DNA from: JBELMB01 sp042088665
GTDB lineage: Bacteria; Pseudomonadota; Alphaproteobacteria; Rhodobacterales; Rhodobacteraceae
DNA: 52,448 nt
Assembly: GCA_042088665.1 (NCBI GenBank)
Contig: JBELMB010000012.1
Span: 1 to 52,448 of the forward strand
Reading direction: 5' to 3'
Shown: one piece after another, positions 35,593 to 44,488 of the stretch
How positions within the stretch are numbered: the first letter of the stretch is position 1
Layout of the letters: each line of letters begins with the position of its first letter
Position numbers and translations under genes: made by a program
Notes under the pieces: model-generated
Told to the model about the DNA's origin: nothing
Databases searched by the model: none
What the model saw: the letters and a program-made list of their open reading frames with translations, nothing else

Positions 35593-36699
35593 TTGACTGA
35601 CGTCTCTCAGGGCACGACCGCCTTACCGATCAAGATCAGGGATCTGACCAAGCGCTATGGCTCTGTCCATGCGCTGAACTCGGTTGATCTGGATGTCCAT
35701 AGCGGCGAGTTTCTCACGCTTTTGGGGCCGTCCGGCTCTGGCAAGACGACGCTTCTCATGGCGATTGCCGGGTTCAACCGCCCGGACAGCGGCAGCATCC
35801 AGTTCGGCGACAAGGAGATGATCCTGACCCCGCCGCACAAGCGCGACGTGGGCATGGTGTTTCAAAGCTACGCGCTGTTTCCGCATATGAACGTGGCCGA
35901 CAACATCGGATTTCCCCTGAAGCTGCGCGGTGTCAGCGCCACAGAGCGCGCCATGCGCGTCGACGAGGCGATGGAGACGGTTCAGCTTTCGGGGTTTGGC
36001 GGACGCGATATCGACCAGTTGTCCGGCGGGCAGCGGCAGCGCGTGGCGCTTGCCCGCGCCTTTGTGTTCGGACCGAGGATCCTGTTGATGGACGAGCCGC
36101 TGTCGGCGCTGGACAAGAAGCTGCGTGAGCGGATGCAGATCGAGCTCAAGCATTTGCACCGCAAGCTGGGGGTCACGACCGTCTATGTCACCCATGACCA
36201 GCGCGAAGCCCTGACCATGTCCGACCGGATCGCGGTGATCAATGACGGCGGGTTGGTGCAACTGGACAAACCGGAGGTCATTTACAACCGGCCGGCCAAT
36301 GCCTTTGTCGCGGATTTCATTGGTGAATCCACCATGTTGCCCCTGACGCGCGCGGCGTCGGGCGCATTGGCGTTTCGCGACCAGAAGGTCGGCGACGTGG
36401 GCGCGGACGCGGGCGGGGACTGGACGCTCGTGGTGCGCCCGGAACGCCTGTTCTTTACCGGGGCAGGGGCCGCCACCGACGACAAGACCATCGTGCTGAC
36501 CGGAACACTGCGCGAAACCGTGTTTCAGGGTGAATCCGAGATGGCGCTGGTGGCGCTGGACGACGCCACGGAATTGGCGGTGCGGTTCGGCACGGGCGCC
36601 ACGGCGAATTCATCCGGCAGCAGCGTCGGAGAGCAAGTGTCCATCGGCCTCGACCGCAAGGATGTGATCATCATTCCGGGCGAGCGGGCCAGCGGATGA
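35593..36699 (+). CDS. PotA-type ABC transporter ATPase
   Basis: A 368-residue ATPase: PIKIRDLTKRYGSVHALN, Walker A GPSGSGKTTLL, Q-loop FQSYALFPHM, signature LSGGQRQRVALAR, Walker B ILLMDEPLSALD, H-loop VTHDQREAL, and a C-terminal TOBE domain with VRPERLFF. No ATG fits. I propose the TTG at 35593 (giving MTDVSQGTTALPIKI), though TTG at 35581 or 35518 is possible. It overlaps the next permease gene by 4 bp. It powers import of the ligand bound by the preceding gene's product. Confidence 0.93.
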   Translation: MTDVSQGTTALPIKIRDLTKRYGSVHALNSVDLDVHSGEFLTLLGPSGSGKTTLLMAIAGFNRPDSGSIQFGDKEMILTPPHKRDVGMVFQSYALFPHMNVADNIGFPLKLRGVSATERAMRVDEAMETVQLSGFGGRDIDQLSGGQRQRVALARAFVFGPRILLMDEPLSALDKKLRERMQIELKHLHRKLGVTTVYVTHDQREALTMSDRIAVINDGGLVQLDKPEVIYNRPANAFVADFIGESTMLPLTRAASGALAFRDQKVGDVGADAGGDWTLVVRPERLFFTGAGAATDDKTIVLTGTLRETVFQGESEMALVALDDATELAVRFGTGATANSSGSSVGEQVSIGLDRKDVIIIPGERASG

Positions 36700-37577
36700 C
36701 CGAGCCAGAAAACCAAAGGGCGCTCAAACGCCAGCATGTGCGCGAGCAATGGACAATCCTGAGCCTCGTTGTCCCGGCCATGATCATCATCGTGATGATC
36801 ATCCTGATCCCGCTGTCGTGGCTGTTCTACCTGTCGTTCCTTGGCGATGACGGTGGCTTCTCCCTCGAAAACTATCAGAAGATGACGCAGTACAAATCGT
36901 ACTACAGGATCTTCATCACGACCTTTCAGGTCAGCATTCTGACCACGCTGATCTCTATCGCGCTAGGCTATCCGCTGGCGTTTTTTCTGGCGCAACTGCC
37001 GCCCAAATGGGCGGGCGTGTTCATGCTGGCCGTTCTATTGCCGTTCTGGACCTCGCTTCTGGTGCGGACCTACGCATGGTTGGTCCTGTTGCAGCGCAAG
37101 GGCATCATCAACGAGTTCGCGATTCAGCTGGGCCTTTGGGACACGCCGCTCAAGCTGGTGCACAACATGACCGGCACGCTGATCGGCATGGCGCATATCA
37201 TGCTGCCGTTCCTGATCCTGCCGCTCTACAATGCGATGCGAAAGATCGACAAGGACATGATGCACGCCGCCGCCAACCTTGGCGCCACGCCGATCGGGGC
37301 GTTCTGGAGGGTTTATTTCCCGCTGTCGCTGCCAGGGATGGTTGCGGGGTCGTTGATCGTCTTTGTTCTGTGTCTGGGGTTCTATGTGACCCCTGCGGTG
37401 CTGGGCGGCGGTCGCGTCATCATGGTCTCCAACCAGATCACGGCCATTCTGGAAAACCAGTTCGACTGGGGGGCGGCAAGCGCGTTGGGCGTTGTGCTTC
37501 TGGTGGCCACGATGCTGTCTCTTTACACTGCGGCGCGCTTTTTCAAGTTTGACGCGGCCCTCTTCGGGAGAGATTGA
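36696..37577 (+). CDS. PotB-type ABC transporter permease
   Basis: A 293-residue inner-membrane permease with six hydrophobic segments. The EAA loop reads NAMRKIDKDMMHAAANLGATPIGAFWRVYFPLSLPG, where it contacts the ATPase. It is coupled to the ATPase gene (ATGA overlap) and followed with no gap by the second permease gene. It forms the transmembrane channel with that partner. Confidence 0.94.
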   Translation: MTEPENQRALKRQHVREQWTILSLVVPAMIIIVMIILIPLSWLFYLSFLGDDGGFSLENYQKMTQYKSYYRIFITTFQVSILTTLISIALGYPLAFFLAQLPPKWAGVFMLAVLLPFWTSLLVRTYAWLVLLQRKGIINEFAIQLGLWDTPLKLVHNMTGTLIGMAHIMLPFLILPLYNAMRKIDKDMMHAAANLGATPIGAFWRVYFPLSLPGMVAGSLIVFVLCLGFYVTPAVLGGGRVIMVSNQITAILENQFDWGAASALGVVLLVATMLSLYTAARFFKFDAALFGRD

Positions 37578-38399
37578 ATGAGCTGGCTGAACCGCCCCGC
37601 CACCGACACCCAGATCACCCATGGCAGGCGCTTGTGGCTTTATGGGCTGTCGGCGGTCATCATGATCCTTTTGGTGATCCCGACGCTGATCGTGATCCCG
37701 ATGTCGTTCTCGGCCTCGCAGTACCTTGAGTTTCCGCCCAGCACATGGTCCCTGCGCTGGTACGAGGAATACCTCGGCTCGATCAAATGGATGCGGGCGA
37801 CGGCGACCTCGTTTCAGGTCGGGTTTCTGACCATGCTGGTTGCGACCCCCTTGGGGACGATGGCGGCCTATGCGCTGTTCGTATCCCGGCACAAGATGAC
37901 GCGTGTGGTCTTTCTGCTGCTGATCACGCCGATGATCGTGCCCGTGATCCTGATCGCGATTGGTACATTCTATGCCTATGGCCGGATGGGTCTGAACAAT
38001 ACGATCACCGGGATCGTCCTTGCTCATACGGCTTTGGCGCTGCCGCTTGTGATCATCGTGGTGACCGCCGGGCTCAGGTCCTACGATCTCAATCAGGAGC
38101 AGGTGGCGCGCAGCCTTGGTGCGACACGGATGCGGGCGTTTTTCCTGATCACGCTGCCGCAGATCCGCTTTTCGGTTCTGACGGCGGGCTTGTTGTCGTT
38201 CCTGACATCCTTCGACGAAGTGATCGTCGCGATCTTTGTTTCGGGTGGTGCCAATGCGACGCTGACAAAGCATATGTTCGCAGCGCTGCGCGATTACATC
38301 GATCCGACCATCGCAGCGATTTCGACGATCATGGTGATCTTGTCCTCAGCACTTTTGCTGATGACCCAGTTCCTCGGATCAAAGGGCAACAAGGGCTGA
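37578..38399 (+). CDS. PotC-type ABC transporter permease
   Basis: A 273-residue permease with six hydrophobic segments and the EAA motif YDLNQEQVARSLGATRMRAFFLITLPQIRFS. The FPPSTWSLRWYEEYLG segment after the first helix is common in PotC proteins. Its ATG follows the stop of the previous gene directly. It ends the oxidase-transporter operon; the next gene starts 211 bp later. Confidence 0.94.
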   Translation: MSWLNRPATDTQITHGRRLWLYGLSAVIMILLVIPTLIVIPMSFSASQYLEFPPSTWSLRWYEEYLGSIKWMRATATSFQVGFLTMLVATPLGTMAAYALFVSRHKMTRVVFLLLITPMIVPVILIAIGTFYAYGRMGLNNTITGIVLAHTALALPLVIIVVTAGLRSYDLNQEQVARSLGATRMRAFFLITLPQIRFSVLTAGLLSFLTSFDEVIVAIFVSGGANATLTKHMFAALRDYIDPTIAAISTIMVILSSALLLMTQFLGSKGNKG

Positions 38400-38610
38400 C
38401 GTCGGAGCTTTCAAAGGCAACTGACCGTCAGAGTTCACGGTGCAGGACCTGCCGGGCGCGCGGTGGGGCAGGTGGCTATGTTATGGAGCGACCTGCGGGC
38501 CACTCGCCCTGCGCAACGGTTGGCAAAGACATCATTGCCGTACAAGACAGCCAGTTTGCCGTTGCGTTTTTCTGACGCGCGGGGTCGCATGCACCAGCCA
38601 ACCTTTTGAG

Positions 38611-39519
38611 ATGTCAAAGATGACGAAACGCAAACTTTACCTCGGCCCGCTGACCGACAACAGGCGCTGGGACAAGATCCAAATCCGCCCGGATGACGTT
38701 TTGGTCGTGACCCCGCCGAAATCCGGAACCACATGGATGCAAACCATCGTGGCCCTGCTCTTTTCCGCCGATCCTGACATCGAAACGGAATTGGCTGTCA
38801 AAATGCCTTGGATCGACATCCGCTACCGCGAGATCTCTGACGTGGCCGCGCGGATCGAAGCGATGACCCACCGGCGCAGTCTGAAAAGCCATACGCCGAT
38901 GGACGGGGTGCCGCTGCATGATGAGGCGCAATACTTTTGCGTGTTTCGGCATCCGCTTGATGTGCATTTTTCCTATCGCAGACACCTGAGCAATACGCCG
39001 ATGTCCTTCTTTGATTTGTGGTACCCGAAAGACGATTCCGAAGGCATCACGTTCCGTCGCTTTCTGGACGGCGGGCCAGAGGGGTTCGATGGGGATGCGG
39101 TGACGCTCGCGCATATCCTGCGGCACTACGAGGCGGCCAAGGCGCTGGCCGAGCGGTCGAACGTGACGCTGTTTCACTATGCGGATATGAGCCGGGATCT
39201 GGCGGGCACCTTTGACAAGGTGGCAGGCTTGCTGGGGATAACGCATTCCCGCACGGTCATGGATCGCCTCGTGGAGGCTGCGACGTTCAAGAACATGAAA
39301 GACCACGCAGAGCGTTTTGCGCCAGCGGGCGGCAAGGGCTTTTTCAAATCGGACACCGAGTTTTTCCACAGTGGCACCATCGATGGTTGGCGCGGCCAAC
39401 TGACGGATAAGGAACTGGCCGCCTATGAGGACGTGATGTCAGCCCAGTTGGCGCCAAGCGACCGCATCTGGTTGGAGTATGGCGCGACAGGGAACGCCCC
39501 CGCGCAGGCCGCCATCTGA
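38611..39519 (+). CDS. PAPS-dependent sulfotransferase
   Basis: A 302-residue cytosolic sulfotransferase. The 5'-phosphosulfate loop PPKSGTTWMQ is at residues 35-44. The 3'-phosphate segment YFCVFRHPLDVHFSYRRH and the late region with MKDHAERF...GKGFFKSDTEFFHSGTIDGWRG (the GxxGxW-type cofactor contact) are present. It transfers sulfate from PAPS to an alcohol or amine acceptor that cannot be predicted. I used the ATG at 38611 (MSKMTKRKLYLGPL); the frame before it is noise. It follows the transporter operon and may be separate from it. Confidence 0.88.
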   Translation: MSKMTKRKLYLGPLTDNRRWDKIQIRPDDVLVVTPPKSGTTWMQTIVALLFSADPDIETELAVKMPWIDIRYREISDVAARIEAMTHRRSLKSHTPMDGVPLHDEAQYFCVFRHPLDVHFSYRRHLSNTPMSFFDLWYPKDDSEGITFRRFLDGGPEGFDGDAVTLAHILRHYEAAKALAERSNVTLFHYADMSRDLAGTFDKVAGLLGITHSRTVMDRLVEAATFKNMKDHAERFAPAGGKGFFKSDTEFFHSGTIDGWRGQLTDKELAAYEDVMSAQLAPSDRIWLEYGATGNAPAQAAI

Positions 39520-39776
39520 GCAGGTTGATCCGGGTCCGGAGTGTTACCTTGGTGGGCGACCAAGCCTTTCAGATGCGCAAACCCGCCCCTGTGGGGCAAA
39601 CACCGCCGTGTTCAGGCGCCCTTTGTCGATTGTCATCCGCGTCCTGCGGGCCGTTCAGGTGACGCAGGGGCCGGCCTCGGGCCCATAGTGCTTGATGTTG
39701 CCCGGCTCGCACGCGAAAGTGCCCGGCGCATTGCCATCCCCGGCGCGCGCCCTTGCTTCCCGTGAAGGACAGAGAA

Positions 39777-40856
39777 ATGCGCAAGAACAATTGGAAAATC
39801 GCAGTGATCCCCGGCGACGGCATTGGCAAGGAAACCACCCCGGAAGGTGTCCGTGTGCTCATGGCCGCGCAGAAGCGTTTCGATCTGGGGTTTGATTTCG
39901 AAGAATATGACTTTGCCTCGGCGGATTACTACACCGAGCACGGGCAAATGATGCCGGACGACTGGAAAGACCGGTTGGGCGGCAGCGACGCCTTGTTCTT
40001 TGGCGCGGTCGGATGGCCAGAGGTCGTGCCCGATCACATATCGCTCTGGGGGTCGCTCATCCAGTTCCGGCGCGAGTTCGACCAATACGTGAGCCTTCGG
40101 CCCGCCCGGGCCATGCCCGGCGTCCCGCTGCCTCTGGCCAATCGCAAACCGGGCGATATCGACATGATGATCGTGCGCGAAAACACCGAAGGGGAGTATT
40201 CCTCCATCGGTGGGAAAATGTTCCCCGGCACCGATCGCGAAGTTGTCATGCAGGAAACGGTCATGACCCGCACGGGCGTCGACAGGATCCTGAAATATGC
40301 GTTTGACCTTGCCGCACAGCGCGGCGGGCATTTGACCTCTGCCACCAAATCCAACGGGATTTCGATCACGATGCCCTATTGGGACGAACGCGTCGCGGAA
40401 ATGTCCAAGGCCTACCCCGATATCAAGGTCGACAAATACCATATCGATATTCTGACCGCGCAATTCGTGCTGCACCCTGACTGGTTTGACGTCGTGGTCG
40501 CATCGAACCTGTTCGGTGACATCCTGTCTGACCTCGGTCCGGCCTGCACGGGCACAATCGGGATCGCGCCTTCGGGAAACATCAATCCCGAGGGCAAGTT
40601 CCCCTCGCTGTTTGAACCCGTACACGGGTCGGCCCCCGATATTGCCGGAAAAGGCATCGCGAACCCCATTGGCCAGATCTGGGCAGGCGCCATGATGCTG
40701 GACCATCTGGGCGCGCCCGAGGCGAGCAGATCCATCGTTTCGGCGATTGAACGGGTGTTGTCAGAACAAGCGCTCCGCACGCCTGACCTTGGCGGACCTG
40801 CAGATACACAGACCTGCGCCGCCGCGATTGCCGATGCCGTGTCGGAGACAAAGTGA
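39777..40856 (+). CDS. Tartrate/D-malate dehydrogenase (beta-decarboxylating dehydrogenase family)
   Basis: A 359-residue NAD-dependent enzyme of the isocitrate/isopropylmalate family. It has KIAVIPGDGIGKETTPEGV, the substrate arginines in QYVSLRPARAMPGVPLPL, IVRENTEGEYSSIGGKMFPGTDREVVMQE, and the metal aspartates in SNLFGDILSDLGPACTGTIGIAPSGNINPE. The WGSLIQFRREFDQY and GEYSSIGG pattern fits TtuC/DmlA-type tartrate or D-malate dehydrogenase rather than leucine biosynthesis. The ATG at 39777 follows AAGGACAGAGAA. It ends directly against the dehalogenase-like gene start. Confidence 0.9.
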   Translation: MRKNNWKIAVIPGDGIGKETTPEGVRVLMAAQKRFDLGFDFEEYDFASADYYTEHGQMMPDDWKDRLGGSDALFFGAVGWPEVVPDHISLWGSLIQFRREFDQYVSLRPARAMPGVPLPLANRKPGDIDMMIVRENTEGEYSSIGGKMFPGTDREVVMQETVMTRTGVDRILKYAFDLAAQRGGHLTSATKSNGISITMPYWDERVAEMSKAYPDIKVDKYHIDILTAQFVLHPDWFDVVVASNLFGDILSDLGPACTGTIGIAPSGNINPEGKFPSLFEPVHGSAPDIAGKGIANPIGQIWAGAMMLDHLGAPEASRSIVSAIERVLSEQALRTPDLGGPADTQTCAAAIADAVSETK

Positions 40857-41768
40857 ATGGTGGCGTCTCGCTTCCTCGAGGGGTTCGACGTTCAAAAGGT
40901 GACGCTGCCCGGGATTGACATCAACTATGCCAGCGCGGGAAAGGGACCGCCGGTTCTGCTCTTGCATGGTCACCCTCAGACCCACATCGCATGGCGCAAA
41001 GTCGCCCCGTTGCTCGTCGATGCGGGCTATCAAGTCATCGCCCCCGATCTGAGAGGCTATGGCGATAGCGCGAAACCTGAAAGCGACGCGGAACATCTGC
41101 CTTATTCCAAACGTGTCATGGCGACAGACCAGATTGCCTTGATGACGCATCTGGGCCATGAGAAATTTTCCGTGGTCGGTCATGACCGGGGCGGGCGCGT
41201 CGCGCATCGGCTGGCGCTGGATTTTCCGGATGCGGTTGAGCGTATGATTGTCCTCGATATCGCCCCAACCCATACCATGTACGCGAAAACCAATCAGGAA
41301 TTCGCGACCCGCTATTTCTGGTGGTTCTTCCTCATTCAACCTTATGATTTTCCGGAAAAGATGATCGGCTCGGACCCGGAATACTACCTGCGCAGGCATA
41401 TCGCGGGACAGGTCAAGGTTGCCGGGGCGGTGGGCGAGGACGCGATTGCGGAATATCTGCGGACATACAAGGACCCCGCCACGATCCACGCGATTTGCGA
41501 AGATTACCGCGCGGCGGCAAGTGTCGATCTGGATCATGACGAGGCGGACAAGACCCGGCGCGTTACGTCTCCGCTTCTGGCGATCTGGGGCGAAAACAGC
41601 GTTGTCGGGGACCTCTATGATGTCGAGGCAACCTGGAGAGAAAAAGCAACGCAGGTGTCAGGCCGCGCCTTGCAATGTGGACATGCCATCCCGGAAGAAG
41701 CCCCCAAAGAGCTGGCGGCCCTGATTGACGCGTTTTTTGCATCCGGGATCGAGACAGCCGGTAAATAA
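40857..41768 (+). CDS. Alpha/beta hydrolase of the fluoroacetate/haloacetate dehalogenase family
   Basis: A 303-residue alpha/beta hydrolase close to haloacetate dehalogenases. LLLHGHPQTHIAWRKVAP forms the oxyanion region. The nucleophile Asp110 and carboxylate-binding Arg111 and Arg114 lie in GHDRGGR, Asp134 in VLDIAPTH, Tyr217 in CEDYRAA and His276 in CGHAIPEE. These match the numbering I recall for the R. palustris enzyme (D110, R111, R114, D134, Y219, H280). The halide-binding His155 is Trp here (residues 155-156 are WW), so defluorination is uncertain, while cleavage of C-Cl or C-Br acids, or an ester, is possible. Its ATG touches the stop of the tartrate-dehydrogenase gene, so the pair is one transcript. 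Confidence 0.86.
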   Translation: MVASRFLEGFDVQKVTLPGIDINYASAGKGPPVLLLHGHPQTHIAWRKVAPLLVDAGYQVIAPDLRGYGDSAKPESDAEHLPYSKRVMATDQIALMTHLGHEKFSVVGHDRGGRVAHRLALDFPDAVERMIVLDIAPTHTMYAKTNQEFATRYFWWFFLIQPYDFPEKMIGSDPEYYLRRHIAGQVKVAGAVGEDAIAEYLRTYKDPATIHAICEDYRAAASVDLDHDEADKTRRVTSPLLAIWGENSVVGDLYDVEATWREKATQVSGRALQCGHAIPEEAPKELAALIDAFFASGIETAGK

Positions 41769-42285
41769 CGAACGGCGCGTCCAGAGCGATTGCCGGTTGC
41801 AGCGCCTTTGGTCATTTGTCTGCGGGATTGCCAGAACTCGATATCGGTTGCTGTGATCCGGGCGAGCGCGGCGATCAAGGTCCCATCGACCGACAATTCA
41901 GCGTTTGCCCCGTCTTGGAAAACCGTCGAGACCGCCGCCTCTGGGCCGATCAGATCGGTCGAAAATCCGTTTGGATCCGGCAAGGCGGTGATGACTCTCT
42001 TGTCCCGTGGCATAACCCTTTCCTGGCGAGAAGTGACGGTGATCTGAACACCGCCAAGAAAGGCCGCCGCTCAGGGCCATCACCAGTTTTCAGCCTGGTT
42101 GCGTCCCTCTCTTCTGACAAGATTGAGTTGCGAGTGTCTTCAGCCACGAAATTGACGGGCTGCAAGTGCCAGTCAGGCGAAGAACTCACCCTAAAACCAA
42201 GCCATGAGGCAGGCCTCCGATCTGTCTTCCAAATGCGCCTGGAGCCTGCACCAAAAAAACCGGACCCTGGCTGTGCCCGACGGTC
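41769..42285. other. Intergenic region between convergent genes
   Basis: 517 bp between the dehalogenase-like gene and mobA. It has no intact gene. A minus-strand stretch (about 41830-42013) resembles the C-terminal end of an RTX protein and is listed separately. Confidence 0.5.
41830..42013 (-). pseudogene. Possible remnant of an RTX protein C-terminus
   Basis: A minus-strand reading contains STVFQDGANAELSVDGT and LIAALARITATDIEFW. This resembles the end of the giant RTX protein in this window (VVAFTDNGGDAEMRVDGTL, then AVLENEAVVNLTAADYFLV). No RTX nonapeptides and no start are seen nearby, so at most a fragment is left. The similarity is by eye over about 35 residues. Confidence 0.4.
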
Positions 42286-44190
42286 TCAAACGGTCTTGAT
42301 CAGGATCCTGTCAAAGAAACGACTTAGCTCGTCATGGGAATTCAGCGGCAGCACGTCGGCGACATACTGGTCAGGACGAACGATCAGGAGGCACCCGTTT
42401 GCGCGATCGATCCCCCGCTGATCAAAAATATCTGCCTGACTGTGATCCGTGCAGAACATCTTTTCCATATCGCGCAGACCCAGAGGGCCTTTTACAGGCA
42501 TCAACGCATCGGGCATTGCGCCCACGGCAAGCGCCCGGTGGTTTTGTTGAAACACCGCGCAGAGGTCGATCACGGAATCCGGATCTGCGCCCTTGGGGGT
42601 GTATTTTCGAACCGGTGATTCCGGGGACTCCGTCAGAAACGCGCAAAGCGTCGAGATCCCGGACGCCGCCGCAGTTGGATCCTCTGCGCCCGCAAAGGCG
42701 TAGAGCCGCCATTTTGCGTCCGCGTTGATTGTGTGTCCAAGGTGCATCGGCTTTGCGTCGGTCAGGCGGATCACCGGAGCAGAGTGGAAACGGGTCCCGA
42801 TCTTGAACCCAGTCGCGAGGCTCTGCCATGTGCCCTGTCCGGTCAGGAGGGATGGCGCGTAGGTGACGGACAAGCCAGCGGTGTAGCGGCCATGTTCGAT
42901 GAAATGGCGCTGAAACTTCGGAGTTTCCGAGACCTGTTCGCCTTTCTCCGGAGGGGCGCTGATTATGCGGGACCACTCGTGGTCGAAGTCGATCAGGTCC
43001 TTGGCGACCTTTTGGCGCTCCGCCGAGTATGTGTGCAGCAGTTCGGGGCGACTGCGTCCCAGCAGGACCGAGATCAGCTTCCAGCCCAGATTGAACGTGT
43101 CTCCCATCGACACGTTCATCCCCTGACCGGCCTTGGCGCTATGCGTGTGGCAGGCGTCCCCGGCGATGAACACGCGCGGGTCACGGGTCGCGACATCCTC
43201 CGCCGGGACATCGTCGAATTTGTCTGTCAGGCTGTGGCCCACTTCATAAATCGACCACCACGCGACCTCTTTCACGTCGATGGTGTACGGGTTGAACACC
43301 CGGTTGGTCGCGTCGATCAGCTGTTCGACGGTCATTTCCTTGGCGTTGATCCGCTGGCCCGCGGACAGCTTGTCCATCTCGATGTAGATCCGGACGAGGT
43401 TACCGCCCTCGCGCGGGATGATGATGATATTGCCTTCGCTTTCGGATTTGATCAGGCATTTCAAGCGGATATCTGGGAAATCCGTCACCGCCAGAACGTC
43501 CATCACGCCCCAGGCCTGATTGGCCCGGTCGCCGCGCAACTCGCGTCCGATGGCCTCGCGGACCGGGCTGCGTGCGCCGTCACAGCCGACGACATAGCGG
43601 GCCCGGATGGTTTCCGTGCCGCCTTCTGTTGCGGCCTTTTGCAGAGTGACGATGACGGGAAAATCGTCGTCATCGGTCACGGTCAGACCGATGAGCGCGC
43701 GCCCGTAGTTGGGCTCCATCCGCGTTGGCGCGTTGCGCATGACCTCGAGGTAACGGTCATGCACCCGGGCCTGATTGAGAATGACATGCGGCATTTCGGA
43801 GAGGCCGTCCTCGACATCCTGAATGCGCCCGGTTCGGTTGATATGCGTTGGCCTCTGCGGATCCGGGTTCCAGAAGGTGGTTTCATTGACCCAATAGGCC
43901 TCACGTTTGACCTTTTCGGCAAATCCGAACGCTTGGAACATCTCCATCGACCGGCAGGACACGCCGTCCGCCTGACCCTTTTCCATCGGGCCTTCTTTTC
44001 GCTCAACGATCCGGGTTGTGATCTCTGGGAAGGCAGCAAGCTGGGCGGCGAGCGTCAGGCCCGCAGGTCCACAGCCAACGATCAGAACATCGACCTTCTC
44101 GGGCAGATCCTCCGGACCTTTTTGGTGATTGGGGGCCGCGTCGTGTTTGTCCGGATCGCCGGGCCGGAACCCGTTTTGATGGAACTGCAT
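42286..44190 (-). CDS. mobA: MobA-like 3-hydroxybenzoate 4-monooxygenase
   Basis: A 634-residue group A flavin monooxygenase. The N-terminus MQFHQNGFRPGDP, FAD loop VLIVGCGPAGLTLAA (residues 35-49), RYVVGCDGARSPVREAIG and the second FAD motif VFIAGDACHTHSAKAGQGMNVSMGD are followed by a C-terminal thioredoxin-like domain (GCLLIVRPDQYVADVLPL). Length and ends match 3-hydroxybenzoate 4-monooxygenase, which makes protocatechuate; phenol 2-monooxygenase is the nearest alternative. The ATG follows AAAGGA. It is the last gene of an aromatic operon lacking LigC and LigI, so 3,5-dihydroxybenzoate to gallate should be considered. A 24-bp tandem repeat lies directly upstream. Confidence 0.88.
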   Translation of the reverse strand: MQFHQNGFRPGDPDKHDAAPNHQKGPEDLPEKVDVLIVGCGPAGLTLAAQLAAFPEITTRIVERKEGPMEKGQADGVSCRSMEMFQAFGFAEKVKREAYWVNETTFWNPDPQRPTHINRTGRIQDVEDGLSEMPHVILNQARVHDRYLEVMRNAPTRMEPNYGRALIGLTVTDDDDFPVIVTLQKAATEGGTETIRARYVVGCDGARSPVREAIGRELRGDRANQAWGVMDVLAVTDFPDIRLKCLIKSESEGNIIIIPREGGNLVRIYIEMDKLSAGQRINAKEMTVEQLIDATNRVFNPYTIDVKEVAWWSIYEVGHSLTDKFDDVPAEDVATRDPRVFIAGDACHTHSAKAGQGMNVSMGDTFNLGWKLISVLLGRSRPELLHTYSAERQKVAKDLIDFDHEWSRIISAPPEKGEQVSETPKFQRHFIEHGRYTAGLSVTYAPSLLTGQGTWQSLATGFKIGTRFHSAPVIRLTDAKPMHLGHTINADAKWRLYAFAGAEDPTAAASGISTLCAFLTESPESPVRKYTPKGADPDSVIDLCAVFQQNHRALAVGAMPDALMPVKGPLGLRDMEKMFCTDHSQADIFDQRGIDRANGCLLIVRPDQYVADVLPLNSHDELSRFFDRILIKTV

Positions 44191-44210
44191 GTTCTTGTCC
44201 TTTTTGTCGC

Positions 44211-44450
44211 GCCAGAGGCGCGCCCTAAAAGATTGCCAGAGGCGCGCCCTAAAAGATTGCCAGAGGCGCGCCCTAAACGATTGCCGGAGGCGCGCCCTAA
44301 ACGGTTGCCAGAGGCGCGCCCTAAACGGTTGCCAGAGGCGCGCCCTAAACGGTTGCCGGAGGCGCGCCCTAAACGGTTGCCAGAGGCGCGTCCTATACGG
44401 TTGCCGGAGGCGCGTCCTATACGGTCCCCGGAGGTGTGTTCAAGACCCGG
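44211..44450 (-). repeat. 24-bp tandem repeat (minisatellite) in the mobA leader
   Basis: Nine head-to-tail 24-bp units (44211-44426) and a tenth degenerate one (44427-44450). On the plus strand the unit reads GCCAGAGGCGCGCCCTAAA followed by AGATT or CGGTT. Most units keep the palindrome GGCGCGCC. Variation is graded: the two or three mobA-proximal copies have AAAAGA, the middle ones AAACGA/AAACGG, and the last have ATACGG with GTCC in place of GCCC. There are no spacers, so it is not CRISPR. The period is a multiple of three, so frames stay open through it by construction. Confidence 0.95.
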
Positions 44451-44488
44451 ACGGGGGGCGCGCGCGACGCGTGCTGCCAGCGGGCCGC

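Noticed and set aside
44211..44450. CRISPR array
   Set aside because: Units are directly joined with no unique spacers and there are no cas genes; this is a minisatellite.
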